A DNA stretch of 9,195 bases from Gammaproteobacteria bacterium (GCA_020047885.1 JAIFNF010000132.1:1-9195), one strand, 5' to 3'; positions 1-6,921 are shown, counted from the first letter of the stretch. Numbers and translations: made by a program. The notes: generated by a model not told the origin, from the letters alone.

Positions 1-1197
1 GCCGAAGCGCAGGGGTTCACGCTCCACCAGGAAGAAGCCAGCGACCGGCTGGAGGAATTGATTCTCAAACTGCACACGGCAACCGGCGAGCGGGTGGTGG
101 TGCTGGTAGATGAATACGACAAACCGATTCTGGATCATCTTCTTCAGCCGGAGCGGGCGCTGGAATTGCGTGAGGGATTGCACAATCTCTACTCGGTTCT
201 AAAAACGCAGGATGCCCGGTTGCGCTTTGTGCTGCTGACCGGAGTGAGCAAAGTCTTGCCGTTCTACGGGTTGAATAACCTGACCGATCTAACGCTTGAT
301 CCACGTTGCGCCACGCTTTGCGGCTACACCCAAAGTGAATTGGAAACGACGTTCGCCGAGTGGCTGGAGGGGGTTGATTTGGTAAAACTGCGGCATTGGT
401 ACAACGGCTATAACTTTCTCGGTGAGTTTGTTTATAACCCCTTTGATGTACTGCTGTATCTGGATTCCCGCCAATTTCGCAGCTACTGGTTTCAAACCGG
501 GACGCCGACGTTTCTAATCAACCTGCTAAAGACCCGGCGTTATAACTTGGCGGGTCTGGATCGGCTGGAAGTGGGGGAAACTCTGTTAAGCAGTTTTGAT
601 GTCGGCTGTATTGAACCGGAAGTCCTGTTATTCCAGACCGGCTATCTGACGATCCGCGACCGGATTTATCAAGGCGGACGGATCAAATACCAGCTCGGCT
701 ATCCGAACCAGGAAGTGCGGATGAGTCTAAGCGATGCCTTGCTCAATGCCTTGACGCCGGAGATGCAGCGCAAGGAACAGACGCAGAATCGGATTTACGC
801 CGCACTGGAAGCCGATGATCCGGAGGGATTACGCCAAGCGTTTGAAGCCTTTTTCGCGTCGATCCCCCATGACTGGCATCGACGCAACGACATTGCTGAT
901 TACGAAGGCTACTGGGCGTCGATGGTCTATTGCTACTTCGCGGCTCTCGGGTTGACGGTGATTCCGGAGGATGTGACGAATCACGGGCGCATCGATCTGA
1001 CGATTCTCTGGCCGGGGCGGGCGTATATTCTGGAATTCAAGGTGATTGAACTGAGTGGGTCGGGGCGAGCGCTGGCGCAACTGCTCAGCCGGAATTATGC
1101 GCAGAAATACGCCGGTCAACCGATGACGTTGATCGGCATGGAATTCAGCAGCGTGAAGCGCAATCTGGTCGGTTGCGAATGGCAACGGTTGCCGTAG
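1..1197 (+). CDS. AAA-ATPase-like protein with C-terminal PD-(D/E)XK nuclease domain (5' end outside window)
   Basis: The reading frame is open from base 1, so the gene starts upstream of the window; about 398 residues are visible. A Walker B-like strand with the acidic pair Asp-Glu (109-114, in VLVDEYDKP) is followed by an LTGVSK segment and then the WYNGY and YNPF motifs. These are typical of the AAA-ATPase-like family that is fused to a DUF1703/PD-(D/E)XK nuclease domain. The Walker A loop would lie upstream and is not seen. Near the C-terminus a nuclease-like signature is intact: Asp in IDLTIL (994-996), then Glu and Lys in LEFKV (1033-1041). The gene ends at a TAG and looks undamaged. 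Family members are widespread, often multicopy, and of unproven function; roles in DNA processing or defence are suggested only by the fold. It resembles the truncated gene at the right edge of the window in architecture but is clearly a different subfamily. Family call is firm, function is unknown. Confidence 0.88.
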   Translation, partial: AEAQGFTLHQEEASDRLEELILKLHTATGERVVVLVDEYDKPILDHLLQPERALELREGLHNLYSVLKTQDARLRFVLLTGVSKVLPFYGLNNLTDLTLDPRCATLCGYTQSELETTFAEWLEGVDLVKLRHWYNGYNFLGEFVYNPFDVLLYLDSRQFRSYWFQTGTPTFLINLLKTRRYNLAGLDRLEVGETLLSSFDVGCIEPEVLLFQTGYLTIRDRIYQGGRIKYQLGYPNQEVRMSLSDALLNALTPEMQRKEQTQNRIYAALEADDPEGLRQAFEAFFASIPHDWHRRNDIADYEGYWASMVYCYFAALGLTVIPEDVTNHGRIDLTILWPGRAYILEFKVIELSGSGRALAQLLSRNYAQKYAGQPMTLIGMEFSSVKRNLVGCEWQRLP

Positions 1198-1306
1198 ACG
1201 ATCCGCCCGCTCCCGTGCGGTTCGGCAGCCATTTTTCGGTACTCATCGCCGAAGTCCACTTGAGGAAGGCTACAATGCCGTCCAGCTAAACTTAGTGAGA
1301 TGTGCC

Positions 1307-2659
1307 ATGCCTGCTATTGTTGATCGTCTGTCTGCCGAGCATCGCCACGGCGATGAAGCATTTCCCACTGCCAAAGCCGCAGTGCATACCGGTGAACAAG
1401 GGCCACCGTTCAGCGTCCCGCTCCGGTTTTTCCTGACCGCGCCCTGGTTTCTGGTACTGGCGGCGATGTTAATCTCCTGGGAAGGACCGCTGATCTTCGC
1501 CAGTCGCTGGTTGCCCACCATGCTGGCGCTGACCCACCTGCTGGTATTGGGCTTTATGGCGCAGACCATGATGGGCGCGTTGCTGCAAATTTTGCCGATG
1601 GCGGTGGGCGTGAGCGTCCCTTACCCTCACCTGACCGCCGCGCTGATTCATATTCCTCTGACGCTGGGGACGCTGACGCTGGTCGGCGCGTTTCTGTTCG
1701 GCGAACCGGTTCTGTTCACTTACGCCATCGGGTTACTGAGTCTAGGATTTGGTGCCGCGTTGATCGCGTTTAATCTGGCGGTTTGGCGAGCGCCAGTGGC
1801 CGACGGTACGGTTGTCGCCCTGCGTTGTGCGCTGGGGGCGTTGCTAATGACGGTAGTCCTGGGGCTATTGCTGGCCGGCAATCGGAGTGGGATCTGGAGC
1901 GTACCGTTGGTCATGATCACTGAACTTCATTCGGTGTGGGGACTAGCGGGCTGGGCGGCGTTATTGCTGGCTGGCGTGGCGTATCAGGTGGTGCCGATGT
2001 TTCATCTCACACCGGCCTACCCCACCTGGCTGACCCGGAGTTTCGCGCCTGGCATGACCGGACTGTTGAGCACTTGGACGGTCTTCACCCTGATTGGCTG
2101 GCCGACGGTGGCGATGTGGGTCAGGATCGTGTTGACGGTCGGGTTGATGGTGCTGGCGATGGGAACGCTGCATTTATTCACGCAACGCCGCCACAAGACG
2201 GGCGATCCGACCCTCGGTTACTGGCGGATTAGCATGGCCAGCTTGTTTGCCGGTGCCGGGTTGTGGGTGTTAACTCAGTGGATTACAGCGTTGGCGCTGG
2301 CTCCCCAAGTCGATTTATTACTGGGTACCCTGCTGATCATCGGATTCGCTATCGCGGTGATCAATGGCATGTTGTACAAGATTGCGCCGTTTCTAGCTTG
2401 GTTCCATTTGCGGGCGCGGTTCCCAGAGCAAGCGAACGTGCCTAATACGAGGCAATTGCTGCCGGACGCGCCGATTCAGCGGCAAATGTGGGGATTCCTG
2501 GCGACGGTGCTGTTGTTATTGGGCGCTGCGGTTTATCCCGTCATCTTCACCTATCCGGCGGCGCTGGCGCTGGGTATTACTGGCGCTTGGATGGGTGTCA
2601 ATATGTTCAATGTGGCGTGGTTTTATCGTCAGTGGTCTCGGCAAAATATCCCGGTTTAA
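1307..2659 (+). CDS. Polytopic membrane protein, NnrS / heme-copper oxidase subunit I-like
   Basis: A 450-residue protein with about 12 hydrophobic helices after a polar N-terminus of about 40 residues. The ATG at 1307 is preferred to the in-frame GTG at 1295, because a weak GTGAG lies 7 bases before the ATG and nothing SD-like precedes the GTG. Histidines sit in or beside predicted helices: His77 (LTHLLVLGF), His115, His208 (TELHSVWG) and His233 (VPMFHL). The helix-2 motif with GALLQILP resembles the heme-ligand helix of cbb3/NOR-type subunit I and of NnrS. The segment INGMLYKIAPFLAWFH is also distinctive. Not all the histidines needed for a full CuB site are evident, so it is not a catalytic oxidase that I can recognise. 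Heme or metal binding is inference. It stands alone on the plus strand, convergent with the mmd operon. The 109-base upstream gap has a TACAAT box (1271-1276) but no good -35. Membrane location is certain, function is not. Confidence 0.8.
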   Translation: MPAIVDRLSAEHRHGDEAFPTAKAAVHTGEQGPPFSVPLRFFLTAPWFLVLAAMLISWEGPLIFASRWLPTMLALTHLLVLGFMAQTMMGALLQILPMAVGVSVPYPHLTAALIHIPLTLGTLTLVGAFLFGEPVLFTYAIGLLSLGFGAALIAFNLAVWRAPVADGTVVALRCALGALLMTVVLGLLLAGNRSGIWSVPLVMITELHSVWGLAGWAALLLAGVAYQVVPMFHLTPAYPTWLTRSFAPGMTGLLSTWTVFTLIGWPTVAMWVRIVLTVGLMVLAMGTLHLFTQRRHKTGDPTLGYWRISMASLFAGAGLWVLTQWITALALAPQVDLLLGTLLIIGFAIAVINGMLYKIAPFLAWFHLRARFPEQANVPNTRQLLPDAPIQRQMWGFLATVLLLLGAAVYPVIFTYPAALALGITGAWMGVNMFNVAWFYRQWSRQNIPV

Positions 2660-2667
2660 AGGCGGGA

Positions 2668-2702
2668 AACCGGCAGGCCGCATCCAGGCCGCCTGCCGGG
2701 TT
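2668..2702. terminator. Hairpin between convergent genes, probable bidirectional terminator
   Basis: Inverted repeat with the core arms CCGGCAGGC and GCCTGCCGG, extended outward by AA/TT with a one-base bulge, around a loop of about 12 bases. It lies in the 51-base gap between the stop codon of the plus-strand membrane protein and the stop codon of mmdB. On the minus strand the stem is followed by TTTCCCGCCTTT, a weak U-rich tail. On the plus strand the tail (GGGTTAAGG) is poorer. Position and stem strength support termination for both transcripts, although neither tail is a classical U-tract. Confidence 0.6.
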
Positions 2703-2710
2703 AAGGGGAA

Positions 2711-3988
2711 TTAGCCTTTCGGCATCAGGAGCGCCACATAAACCGCCGCGAAAATGGCGGTGGTGATGACGCCGCTGATGTTGGCTCCCAAGGCTTGTGG
2801 CAGGATGATGACGCCCGGTCCCACCGATTTTTGCGCCACCTTGGCCGTCGTCGGTACGCAACTGACTCCGGCAATGCCAATCACCGGGTTGTACTTTTTA
2901 CCAGACCAGTAGTACAGCGCATAACCGCCGAGAATTCCGCCGATGCCGGAAATCAGCAACGCTAAACAGCCGAGAATCAGCAACTTCAACACTACCGGGT
3001 TCAGGATCGTGTTAGCTTCGCACAGGATGCCCAGCAGCAGCCCCAGGAAGAAGGTCGAACCGTACAACACGGTGTTGGAGAACAGCTCGTAAAAATAGGG
3101 CAAGTCGCTCTCGCGAATGACCACGCCCAGGAACAGTGACAGCAGCAGTGGCGAGGCGACCGGGAACAACAGACTGAGCAGAACACAAGCGGTCACCGCA
3201 AACACCAATTTCTCGTCCGAGGTGATGGTTCGGGTTTTCTCTACCGGCATGGGTAGGTTGCGCAGCCGTTCAGGGATCATCAGCTTGATGAGGTACGGGT
3301 AGCCGCCGTAAGTCAGGCCCAGGTATAGGTAGGCTACCACCGTGATCGGTACAAACAGATCCTTCGCCAGCGACAATGAGGTAAACAGCACCATCGGACC
3401 GTCTGCGCCACCAATGATGGCTACTGAAGCCGCTGCGCCTTTAGTTAGTCCCATCGCAATAGCAATCGGGTACACCATCGCGGTACCCAGCTCCGCGAAC
3501 AGCGCGATGATCATGCTTTGAAAGGGCCGAGCCATGACAAAGCCCACGTCCAGCAGGGTGCCGATGCCCATAAACACGAGACAGGCAATCAGGCCGTTGC
3601 TGAACATGAACGTGTAAATCGGCTGGAGCCAGTCGATTTGCAGAATGTTCATCAGCGCGTTGGTATCTTGCGCCAACGGGGCAACATGCAAGGTGCCGGC
3701 GATCTGACTGGGAACTGTCTGGCCAGCCGCTTGGAGCGCCTCGAACGTCATGCCGCTGCTCGGATCGACGTTGTAGAAAAACATCACCCCGGCATTGACC
3801 GTCGCCATGCCCAGCCCCATCGGGATCATCAGCAGGGCTTCCAGCACCCCCTTCCGCCCCAGATAGAGCAACAGGATACCCAGCACCATCAGAAAGATTC
3901 GCCCAAAAGCGATCTTGGGGTCGGTCGAAAAGCCTTGCACCAGGGTGTTGATCCCCTGGAACAAGTCAAGAAAATTCAGGGATTCCAT
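2711..3988 (-). CDS. mmdB: Na+-translocating methylmalonyl-CoA decarboxylase, beta subunit (carboxybiotin decarboxylase)
   Basis: A 425-residue integral membrane protein of the OadB/GcdB/MmdB family, which decarboxylates carboxybiotin and uses the energy to export Na+. Features seen: a polar N-terminal segment, many hydrophobic helices, the IIGGADGPMV motif with Asp196 (equivalent to the conserved Na+-site aspartate of OadB), YLYLGLTYGG around residues 220-229, the NPVIGIAGVSCVPTTAKV stretch (367-384), and the conserved asparagine region GANISGVI with Asn403. Length is normal for the family. The ATG has GGGAG nine bases upstream. It is the last gene of the operon, 18 bases after mmdC. Family membership alone would also allow oxaloacetate or glutaconyl-CoA decarboxylase; the adjacent mmdA-type carboxyltransferase decides for an acyl-CoA substrate. 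A hairpin terminator follows. Confidence 0.95.
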   Translation of the reverse strand: MESLNFLDLFQGINTLVQGFSTDPKIAFGRIFLMVLGILLLYLGRKGVLEALLMIPMGLGMATVNAGVMFFYNVDPSSGMTFEALQAAGQTVPSQIAGTLHVAPLAQDTNALMNILQIDWLQPIYTFMFSNGLIACLVFMGIGTLLDVGFVMARPFQSMIIALFAELGTAMVYPIAIAMGLTKGAAASVAIIGGADGPMVLFTSLSLAKDLFVPITVVAYLYLGLTYGGYPYLIKLMIPERLRNLPMPVEKTRTITSDEKLVFAVTACVLLSLLFPVASPLLLSLFLGVVIRESDLPYFYELFSNTVLYGSTFFLGLLLGILCEANTILNPVVLKLLILGCLALLISGIGGILGGYALYYWSGKKYNPVIGIAGVSCVPTTAKVAQKSVGPGVIILPQALGANISGVITTAIFAAVYVALLMPKG

Positions 3989-4006
3989 AACGGAACACTC
4001 CCGGCC

Positions 4007-4402
4007 TTAGCCAATGGTCAACAGCGCCTGCCCGGCATCCACCGGATCACCCGGCTTGACCGCGATGCTGATAACTTTACCGCCGTGTTTGGCGACAACA
4101 TGCGTGACCATCTTCATGGCCTCCAGGGACACCAGCTTGTCGCCTTCATTGACCGCCTGGCCGACGTTGACGTGGATCGTTTGCACCACACCGCCCAAGG
4201 GCGCTACTTCATCGCCGGGTCCCGCTGCTGCTGGACCTGCTGCCGCGACGGGCGCTGGAGCAGTAGGCGTCGGCGCGGCCTGCGGGACAACGCTCATGCT
4301 GCCCGGTTCGGGATACAGGTTTTGGGCGCCATCAGTCGAGATGTCTTCAACGGCAACGATGTACTGCTTGCCTTCGACGGTGATGCGGAATTTCTTCTCC
4401 AT
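4007..4402 (-). CDS. mmdC: Biotin carboxyl carrier subunit (gamma) of methylmalonyl-CoA decarboxylase
   Basis: A 131-residue biotin carrier. Residues 1-35 form a short conserved N-terminal segment (MEKKFRITVEGKQY), about 38-66 are an Ala/Pro linker, and 67-131 are a biotinyl domain. The biotin attachment motif is EAMKM (94-98), with Lys97 expected to carry biotin. The C-terminal half, with VAKHGGKV and VKPGDPVDAGQALLTIG, is typical of the swinging domain of decarboxylases and of transcarboxylase. The linker lets biotin shuttle between MmdA in the cytoplasm and MmdB in the membrane. The ATG at 4402 is chosen over an in-frame TTG at 4418-4420, because GAGAG lies nine bases upstream and the first residues match the family. 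It lies 60 bases after mmdD and 18 bases before mmdB. A biotin protein ligase elsewhere in the genome is required. Confidence 0.94.
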   Translation of the reverse strand: MEKKFRITVEGKQYIVAVEDISTDGAQNLYPEPGSMSVVPQAAPTPTAPAPVAAAGPAAAGPGDEVAPLGGVVQTIHVNVGQAVNEGDKLVSLEAMKMVTHVVAKHGGKVISIAVKPGDPVDAGQALLTIG

Positions 4403-4462
4403 GGGATGGTTCTCTCGCAAAAGTGGGGGAAATCAGGAAGTTCAGGGTTCAAAGCGCAGGTT

Positions 4463-4813
4463 TTAATGCGGCCCGCGCGGGACATGGGACGTGTGATGCA
4501 CCGAGCGGGCTTCGGCAGTCCAGGAATAGCCGCGTCCCGGCGCGTCAATCCGCAGGATGCGATGCGCGCCCATCATGGCGGCCACCGTGGCGGCAATCAC
4601 CGCCAGGTGTTCCTCGGGGATGCCCGCGATCACGGGCTGGGCAGCAACGGTCGCCGGTTTGGGCGGCGCTTTGGCCCCCGCTTGCTCGGCCTGCCGCGAT
4701 AGCACCCAGACAATCCCGCGAATGACCACCGCGACCAGCATCGAGATGACGATCACGATGCCATAAATCACGAACATGTCGCCGATGGCGTCGAACGTGG
4801 TGTAGTTCTTCAT
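4463..4813 (-). CDS. mmdD: Decarboxylase delta subunit (OadG/MmdD-type membrane anchor)
   Basis: A 116-residue protein with one N-terminal transmembrane helix (about residues 12-38), an Ala/Pro-rich linker (about 41-62) and a conserved C-terminal segment. That segment runs from IPEEHLAVIAATVAAMMGAH to a His-rich tail, HHTSH, at about residues 106-110. In OadG and MmdD the equivalent parts bind the carboxyltransferase and, in OadG, a metal ion; the histidines seen here fit that pattern. Its role is assembly and membrane attachment of the complex rather than catalysis. GGAAAG six bases before the ATG is a good ribosome binding site. It sits 62 bases after mmdA, separated by a strong hairpin. 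Sequence conservation of such subunits is low, so the call rests on architecture, the C-terminal motif and operon position. Confidence 0.9.
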   Translation of the reverse strand: MKNYTTFDAIGDMFVIYGIVIVISMLVAVVIRGIVWVLSRQAEQAGAKAPPKPATVAAQPVIAGIPEEHLAVIAATVAAMMGAHRILRIDAPGRGYSWTAEARSVHHTSHVPRGPH

Positions 4814-4837
4814 CGATAGCTTTCCGTTAGGTCTGAG

Positions 4838-4868
4838 CAGGGAAAACCGGCTTGGCCGGTTCTCCCTG
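4838..4868 (-). promoter_or_regulatory. Strong intra-operon hairpin between mmdA and mmdD
   Basis: A near-perfect inverted repeat: 14-base arms (CAGGGAGAACCGGC and GCCGGTTTTCCCTG on the minus strand) with a single G-T wobble and a CAA loop. It begins eight bases after the mmdA stop codon. No U-tract follows (GCTCAGACCTAACGG), so it is not a canonical intrinsic terminator. In mid-operon it could protect the 3' end of mmdA mRNA or lower expression of the membrane subunits. The structure is seen directly; its role is inference. Confidence 0.65.
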
Positions 4869-4875
4869 AGCCGGT

Positions 4876-6426
4876 TTAGAGCGGGATGTCGCCGTGCTTC
4901 TTGGAGGGGCGCAACTCACGCTTGGTCAGAATCTTGCGCAGCGCCAACGCGATGGTCGCACGGGTGTCAGCGGGTTCGATGACATCAGTTATGTAGCCAC
5001 GCGAAGCCGACATGTACGGCGAGGCGAACTTGGCGCGGTACTCGTCCGCCAACTCCTTGGCCTTGGCCTTGCGATCTTCGGCCGCCTTGAGTTCGCTGCG
5101 GTACAGGATACCGACCGCGCCCTCCGCGCCCATGACCGCGATTTCTGCCGTCGGCCAGGCGTAGACCAGATCCGCGCCCATTTCCTGGGCGCACATCGCC
5201 AGGTAAGAGCCGCCGTAGGCCTTGCGCAGGATGATGGTGATCTTGGGCACCGTCGCTGAGGCGTAGGTATAGAGCATTTTCGCGCCATGGCGGATGATGC
5301 CGCCGCGCTCTTGCTCGATGCCGGGCAGGAAGCCGGGGACGTCGACTAGCGTGACCAGCGGGATGTTGAAGGCGTTGCAGAAGCGGATAAAGCGGGCGCC
5401 CTTGTCGGACGAGTCAATATCCATCGCCCCGGCCTTGACCATGGATTGGTTGGCGAGCAGGCCGACCACGATGCCTTGAATGCGGGCGAAGCCGACCACG
5501 ATATTGCCCGCCCAACCGGCGTGGACTTCGAGGAACTGACCGTTATCGACCAGTCGCTTGATGATCAACTGCACGTCCATCGGTTCCGAGGAGGTGTCCG
5601 GGATCAGCGCATTGATCTCTGGATCGGAGGACAGGTCGAGATCCGGGTAAGGCCGGTGCGGCGGATCCTCGGTGTTGTTGGACGGCATATAGCTCAACAA
5701 CGCTTTGGCGATCTGAATCGCGTGGCGGTCGTCTTCGGCGATGAAGTGGACGTTGCCGCTGACCGTGGCGTGCATCTGGGCGCTGCCGACTTCATCCAGG
5801 CTGGTGGTGCGTCCGGTCACCGCCTTGATCACCTCCGGACCGGTGATGAACATGTAGGCGTTCTGCCGGGTCATGATGATGTAGTCCATCAGCGCCGGCG
5901 AGTACGACGCGCCGCCCGCGCAGGGACCAGCAATGATAGCGATCTGCGGCACCACGCCGGACAGCAGCACGTTCTGGTAGAACACTTCGCCATACCCGGA
6001 CAGGGCGTCTACCGCTTCCTGAATACGGGCGCCGGCGGAGTCCTTGAACGCGACCACTGGGACGCCGATTTTCAGCGCCATCTGCATGGACTGGACGATT
6101 TTCTTGGCGTGCATCTTGCCGAGCGTCCCGCCCATGACCGTGAAGTCTTGGCTGAACGCGGCGACCGGGCGACCATCGACAAAGCCGGTGCCGACTACGA
6201 CGCCATCAGACGGCAATTCCTTATCCGCCAGACCGAAATGCTTGCCGGCGTGTTTGGCGTGAGTGGCGATTTCCTGGAAGGTGTCCTCCTGGAACAGAAC
6301 CTGTAGCCGCTCACGGGCGCTGAGCAGACCCTTGGCGTGGCGCTCCTGGATTTTGTCTTCACCGCCGCCGGCCAGTACTTTGGCGCGGCGTTCCCGGAGA
6401 ATTTCAAGCTGTTTCTCGGAAAGCAT
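4876..6426 (-). CDS. mmdA: Methylmalonyl-CoA decarboxylase alpha subunit (carboxyltransferase)
   Basis: A 516-residue acyl-CoA carboxyltransferase of the PccB/MmdA type. It transfers the carboxyl group of methylmalonyl-CoA to biotin. Both crotonase-like halves carry their oxyanion-hole motifs: GPCAGGASYSP (167-177) in the N-domain, and RKAYGGSYLAM (401-411) with AWPTAEIAVMG (423-433) in the C-domain. The VDVPGFLPG and GGIIRHGAKM stretches are also present. Length matches characterised MmdA (about 510). The ATG at 6426 is preferred to an in-frame start 39 bases upstream, because AGAGGTGG lies eight bases before it and homology begins with MLSEKQLEIL. Alone it could be propionyl-CoA carboxylase beta; the mmdD, mmdC and mmdB genes behind it and the absence of a biotin carboxylase gene indicate decarboxylation. 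The order A-D-C-B matches Propionigenium modestum. Malonyl-CoA as a substrate cannot be excluded. Confidence 0.93.
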   Translation of the reverse strand: MLSEKQLEILRERRAKVLAGGGEDKIQERHAKGLLSARERLQVLFQEDTFQEIATHAKHAGKHFGLADKELPSDGVVVGTGFVDGRPVAAFSQDFTVMGGTLGKMHAKKIVQSMQMALKIGVPVVAFKDSAGARIQEAVDALSGYGEVFYQNVLLSGVVPQIAIIAGPCAGGASYSPALMDYIIMTRQNAYMFITGPEVIKAVTGRTTSLDEVGSAQMHATVSGNVHFIAEDDRHAIQIAKALLSYMPSNNTEDPPHRPYPDLDLSSDPEINALIPDTSSEPMDVQLIIKRLVDNGQFLEVHAGWAGNIVVGFARIQGIVVGLLANQSMVKAGAMDIDSSDKGARFIRFCNAFNIPLVTLVDVPGFLPGIEQERGGIIRHGAKMLYTYASATVPKITIILRKAYGGSYLAMCAQEMGADLVYAWPTAEIAVMGAEGAVGILYRSELKAAEDRKAKAKELADEYRAKFASPYMSASRGYITDVIEPADTRATIALALRKILTKRELRPSKKHGDIPL

Positions 6427-6434
6427 GTTTTTTC

Positions 6435-6442
6435 CCACCTCT
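6435..6442 (-). promoter_or_regulatory. Ribosome binding site deciding the mmdA start
   Basis: AGAGGTGG on the minus strand, eight bases before the ATG at 6426. It lies inside the longer open frame that starts at 6465, and therefore argues for the shorter 516-residue protein. Confidence 0.6.
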
Positions 6443-6701
6443 AGGGGGTTCGAATGAGTCAGCAATCACTAAAAAGGAAAGAACCATCACTCTTTCCCAC
6501 CGGCCTGCGTTCGGGGGCGCGGGACTGGAATTATCGTTGTACGCGGGGAGAAATGGCTTGGGCGGAGGAGCCAGCGTTCAGCAGGGAGAGTTGGAACCTC
6601 ATCCAGCGATGGGCGCTGCCTGATCCTGTTCAACCGTTAAGAGTAGTCAAAATCCGGGCAAACGCGATAGCTGCTGCAATTTTTGACGAAATTTTTATAC
6701 G

Positions 6702-6724
6702 CCCTCCCTTTGGCGGGGGGAGGG
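6702..6724. repeat. GC-rich inverted repeat, possible terminator or dispersed palindrome
   Basis: Arms CCCTCCC and GGGAGGG around a nine-base loop (TTTGGCGGG on the plus strand). It lies just after the stop of the small ORF that follows the malonyltransferase gene. On the minus strand the stem is followed by CGTATAAAAATTT, A-rich rather than U-rich, so it is a poor intrinsic terminator in that direction. The pattern, with the neighbouring CTCTCACCCTCC on the minus strand, resembles the short palindromic intergenic repeats common in proteobacteria; whether it recurs in this genome cannot be seen here. Confidence 0.45.
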
Positions 6725-6732
6725 TGAGAGCA

Positions 6733-6921
6733 TCAGGAATGTGGAGCCGTTACCGAATGCTTAACCACTTTGGCATCGGTTACCGGGGACGGTGTGGCAT
6801 CCGCCGATGCCGTCTCCGGCAAGGTGCGAATTAAATCGCCGCGCCGGTGGGAGCGTCGCAGGGCTTCGCGGTTGAGCAGATGACGGGAGCGCTGGGTCTG
6901 GGCGGTTGAGTAACGAGTCAT
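6733..6921 (-). CDS. Small protein translationally coupled to the malonyltransferase gene (hypothetical)
   Basis: A 62-residue frame whose ATG overlaps the upstream stop codon as ATGA, a typical sign of translational coupling. AAGG lies ten bases before the ATG, inside the malonyltransferase gene. The N-terminal half is strongly basic and Arg-rich (QRSRHLLNREALRRSHRRGD), and the C-terminal half is polar and Ala/Thr/Pro/Val-rich and looks disordered. There is no signal peptide, membrane helix, zinc motif, or DSL phosphopantetheine site, so it is not an acyl carrier protein. I recognise no family. It could be a genuine small partner or nucleic-acid-binding peptide, or a chance frame following the gene. 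The overlap and same-strand placement favour a gene, but the amino-acid composition is not decisive. Confidence 0.45.
   Translation of the reverse strand: MTRYSTAQTQRSRHLLNREALRRSHRRGDLIRTLPETASADATPSPVTDAKVVKHSVTAPHS

Larger units (their letters stand above)
6427..6732. other. Non-coding leader/spacer upstream of mmdA
   Basis: A stretch of 306 bases between the stop of the small ORF and the mmdA start. It must hold the mmd promoter unless the operon is read through from upstream. On the minus strand I see a GATAAT box (complement of 6530-6535) and a TTGACT box in ATTTTGACTAC near 6645-6655, but neither has a partner at proper spacing, so no promoter is called. The far end carries the GC-rich inverted repeat at 6702-6724, followed by an A/T-rich stretch containing two direct AATTTTT copies. 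A plus-strand frame across this region (6454-6834) lacks recognisable protein features. Confidence 0.5.

Noticed and set aside
1220..1254. TTCGGC/GCCGAA inverted repeat after the left-edge gene as a terminator
   Set aside because: Only six base pairs with a loop of more than 20 bases and no U-tract after it; likely chance.
4403..4420. Longer mmdC from an in-frame TTG
   Set aside because: The GAGAG ribosome binding site and family N-terminus fit the ATG at 4402; the TTG has no supporting signal.
3518..4702. Plus-strand open frame of 394 codons antisense to mmdB, mmdC and mmdD
   Set aside because: It spans three well-identified genes and their gaps on the other strand, is His/Gln/Arg/Asp-rich as mirror frames of GC-rich genes usually are, and shows no domain.
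5446..6306. Plus-strand open frame of 286 codons antisense to mmdA
   Set aside because: It is fully opposite a conserved carboxyltransferase with both catalytic motifs; its composition is that of a shadow frame.
2711..6426. Oxaloacetate decarboxylase operon
   Set aside because: OadA has a pyruvate carboxylase-type domain fused to biotin; here the carboxyltransferase is the PccB/MmdA acyl-CoA type and biotin sits on a separate small protein.
6454..6834. Plus-strand frame of 126 codons across the mmdA leader
   Set aside because: Although a GGGGG run precedes its ATG, it runs through the leader, the palindrome and the antisense of the coupled small ORF, with no recognisable features.
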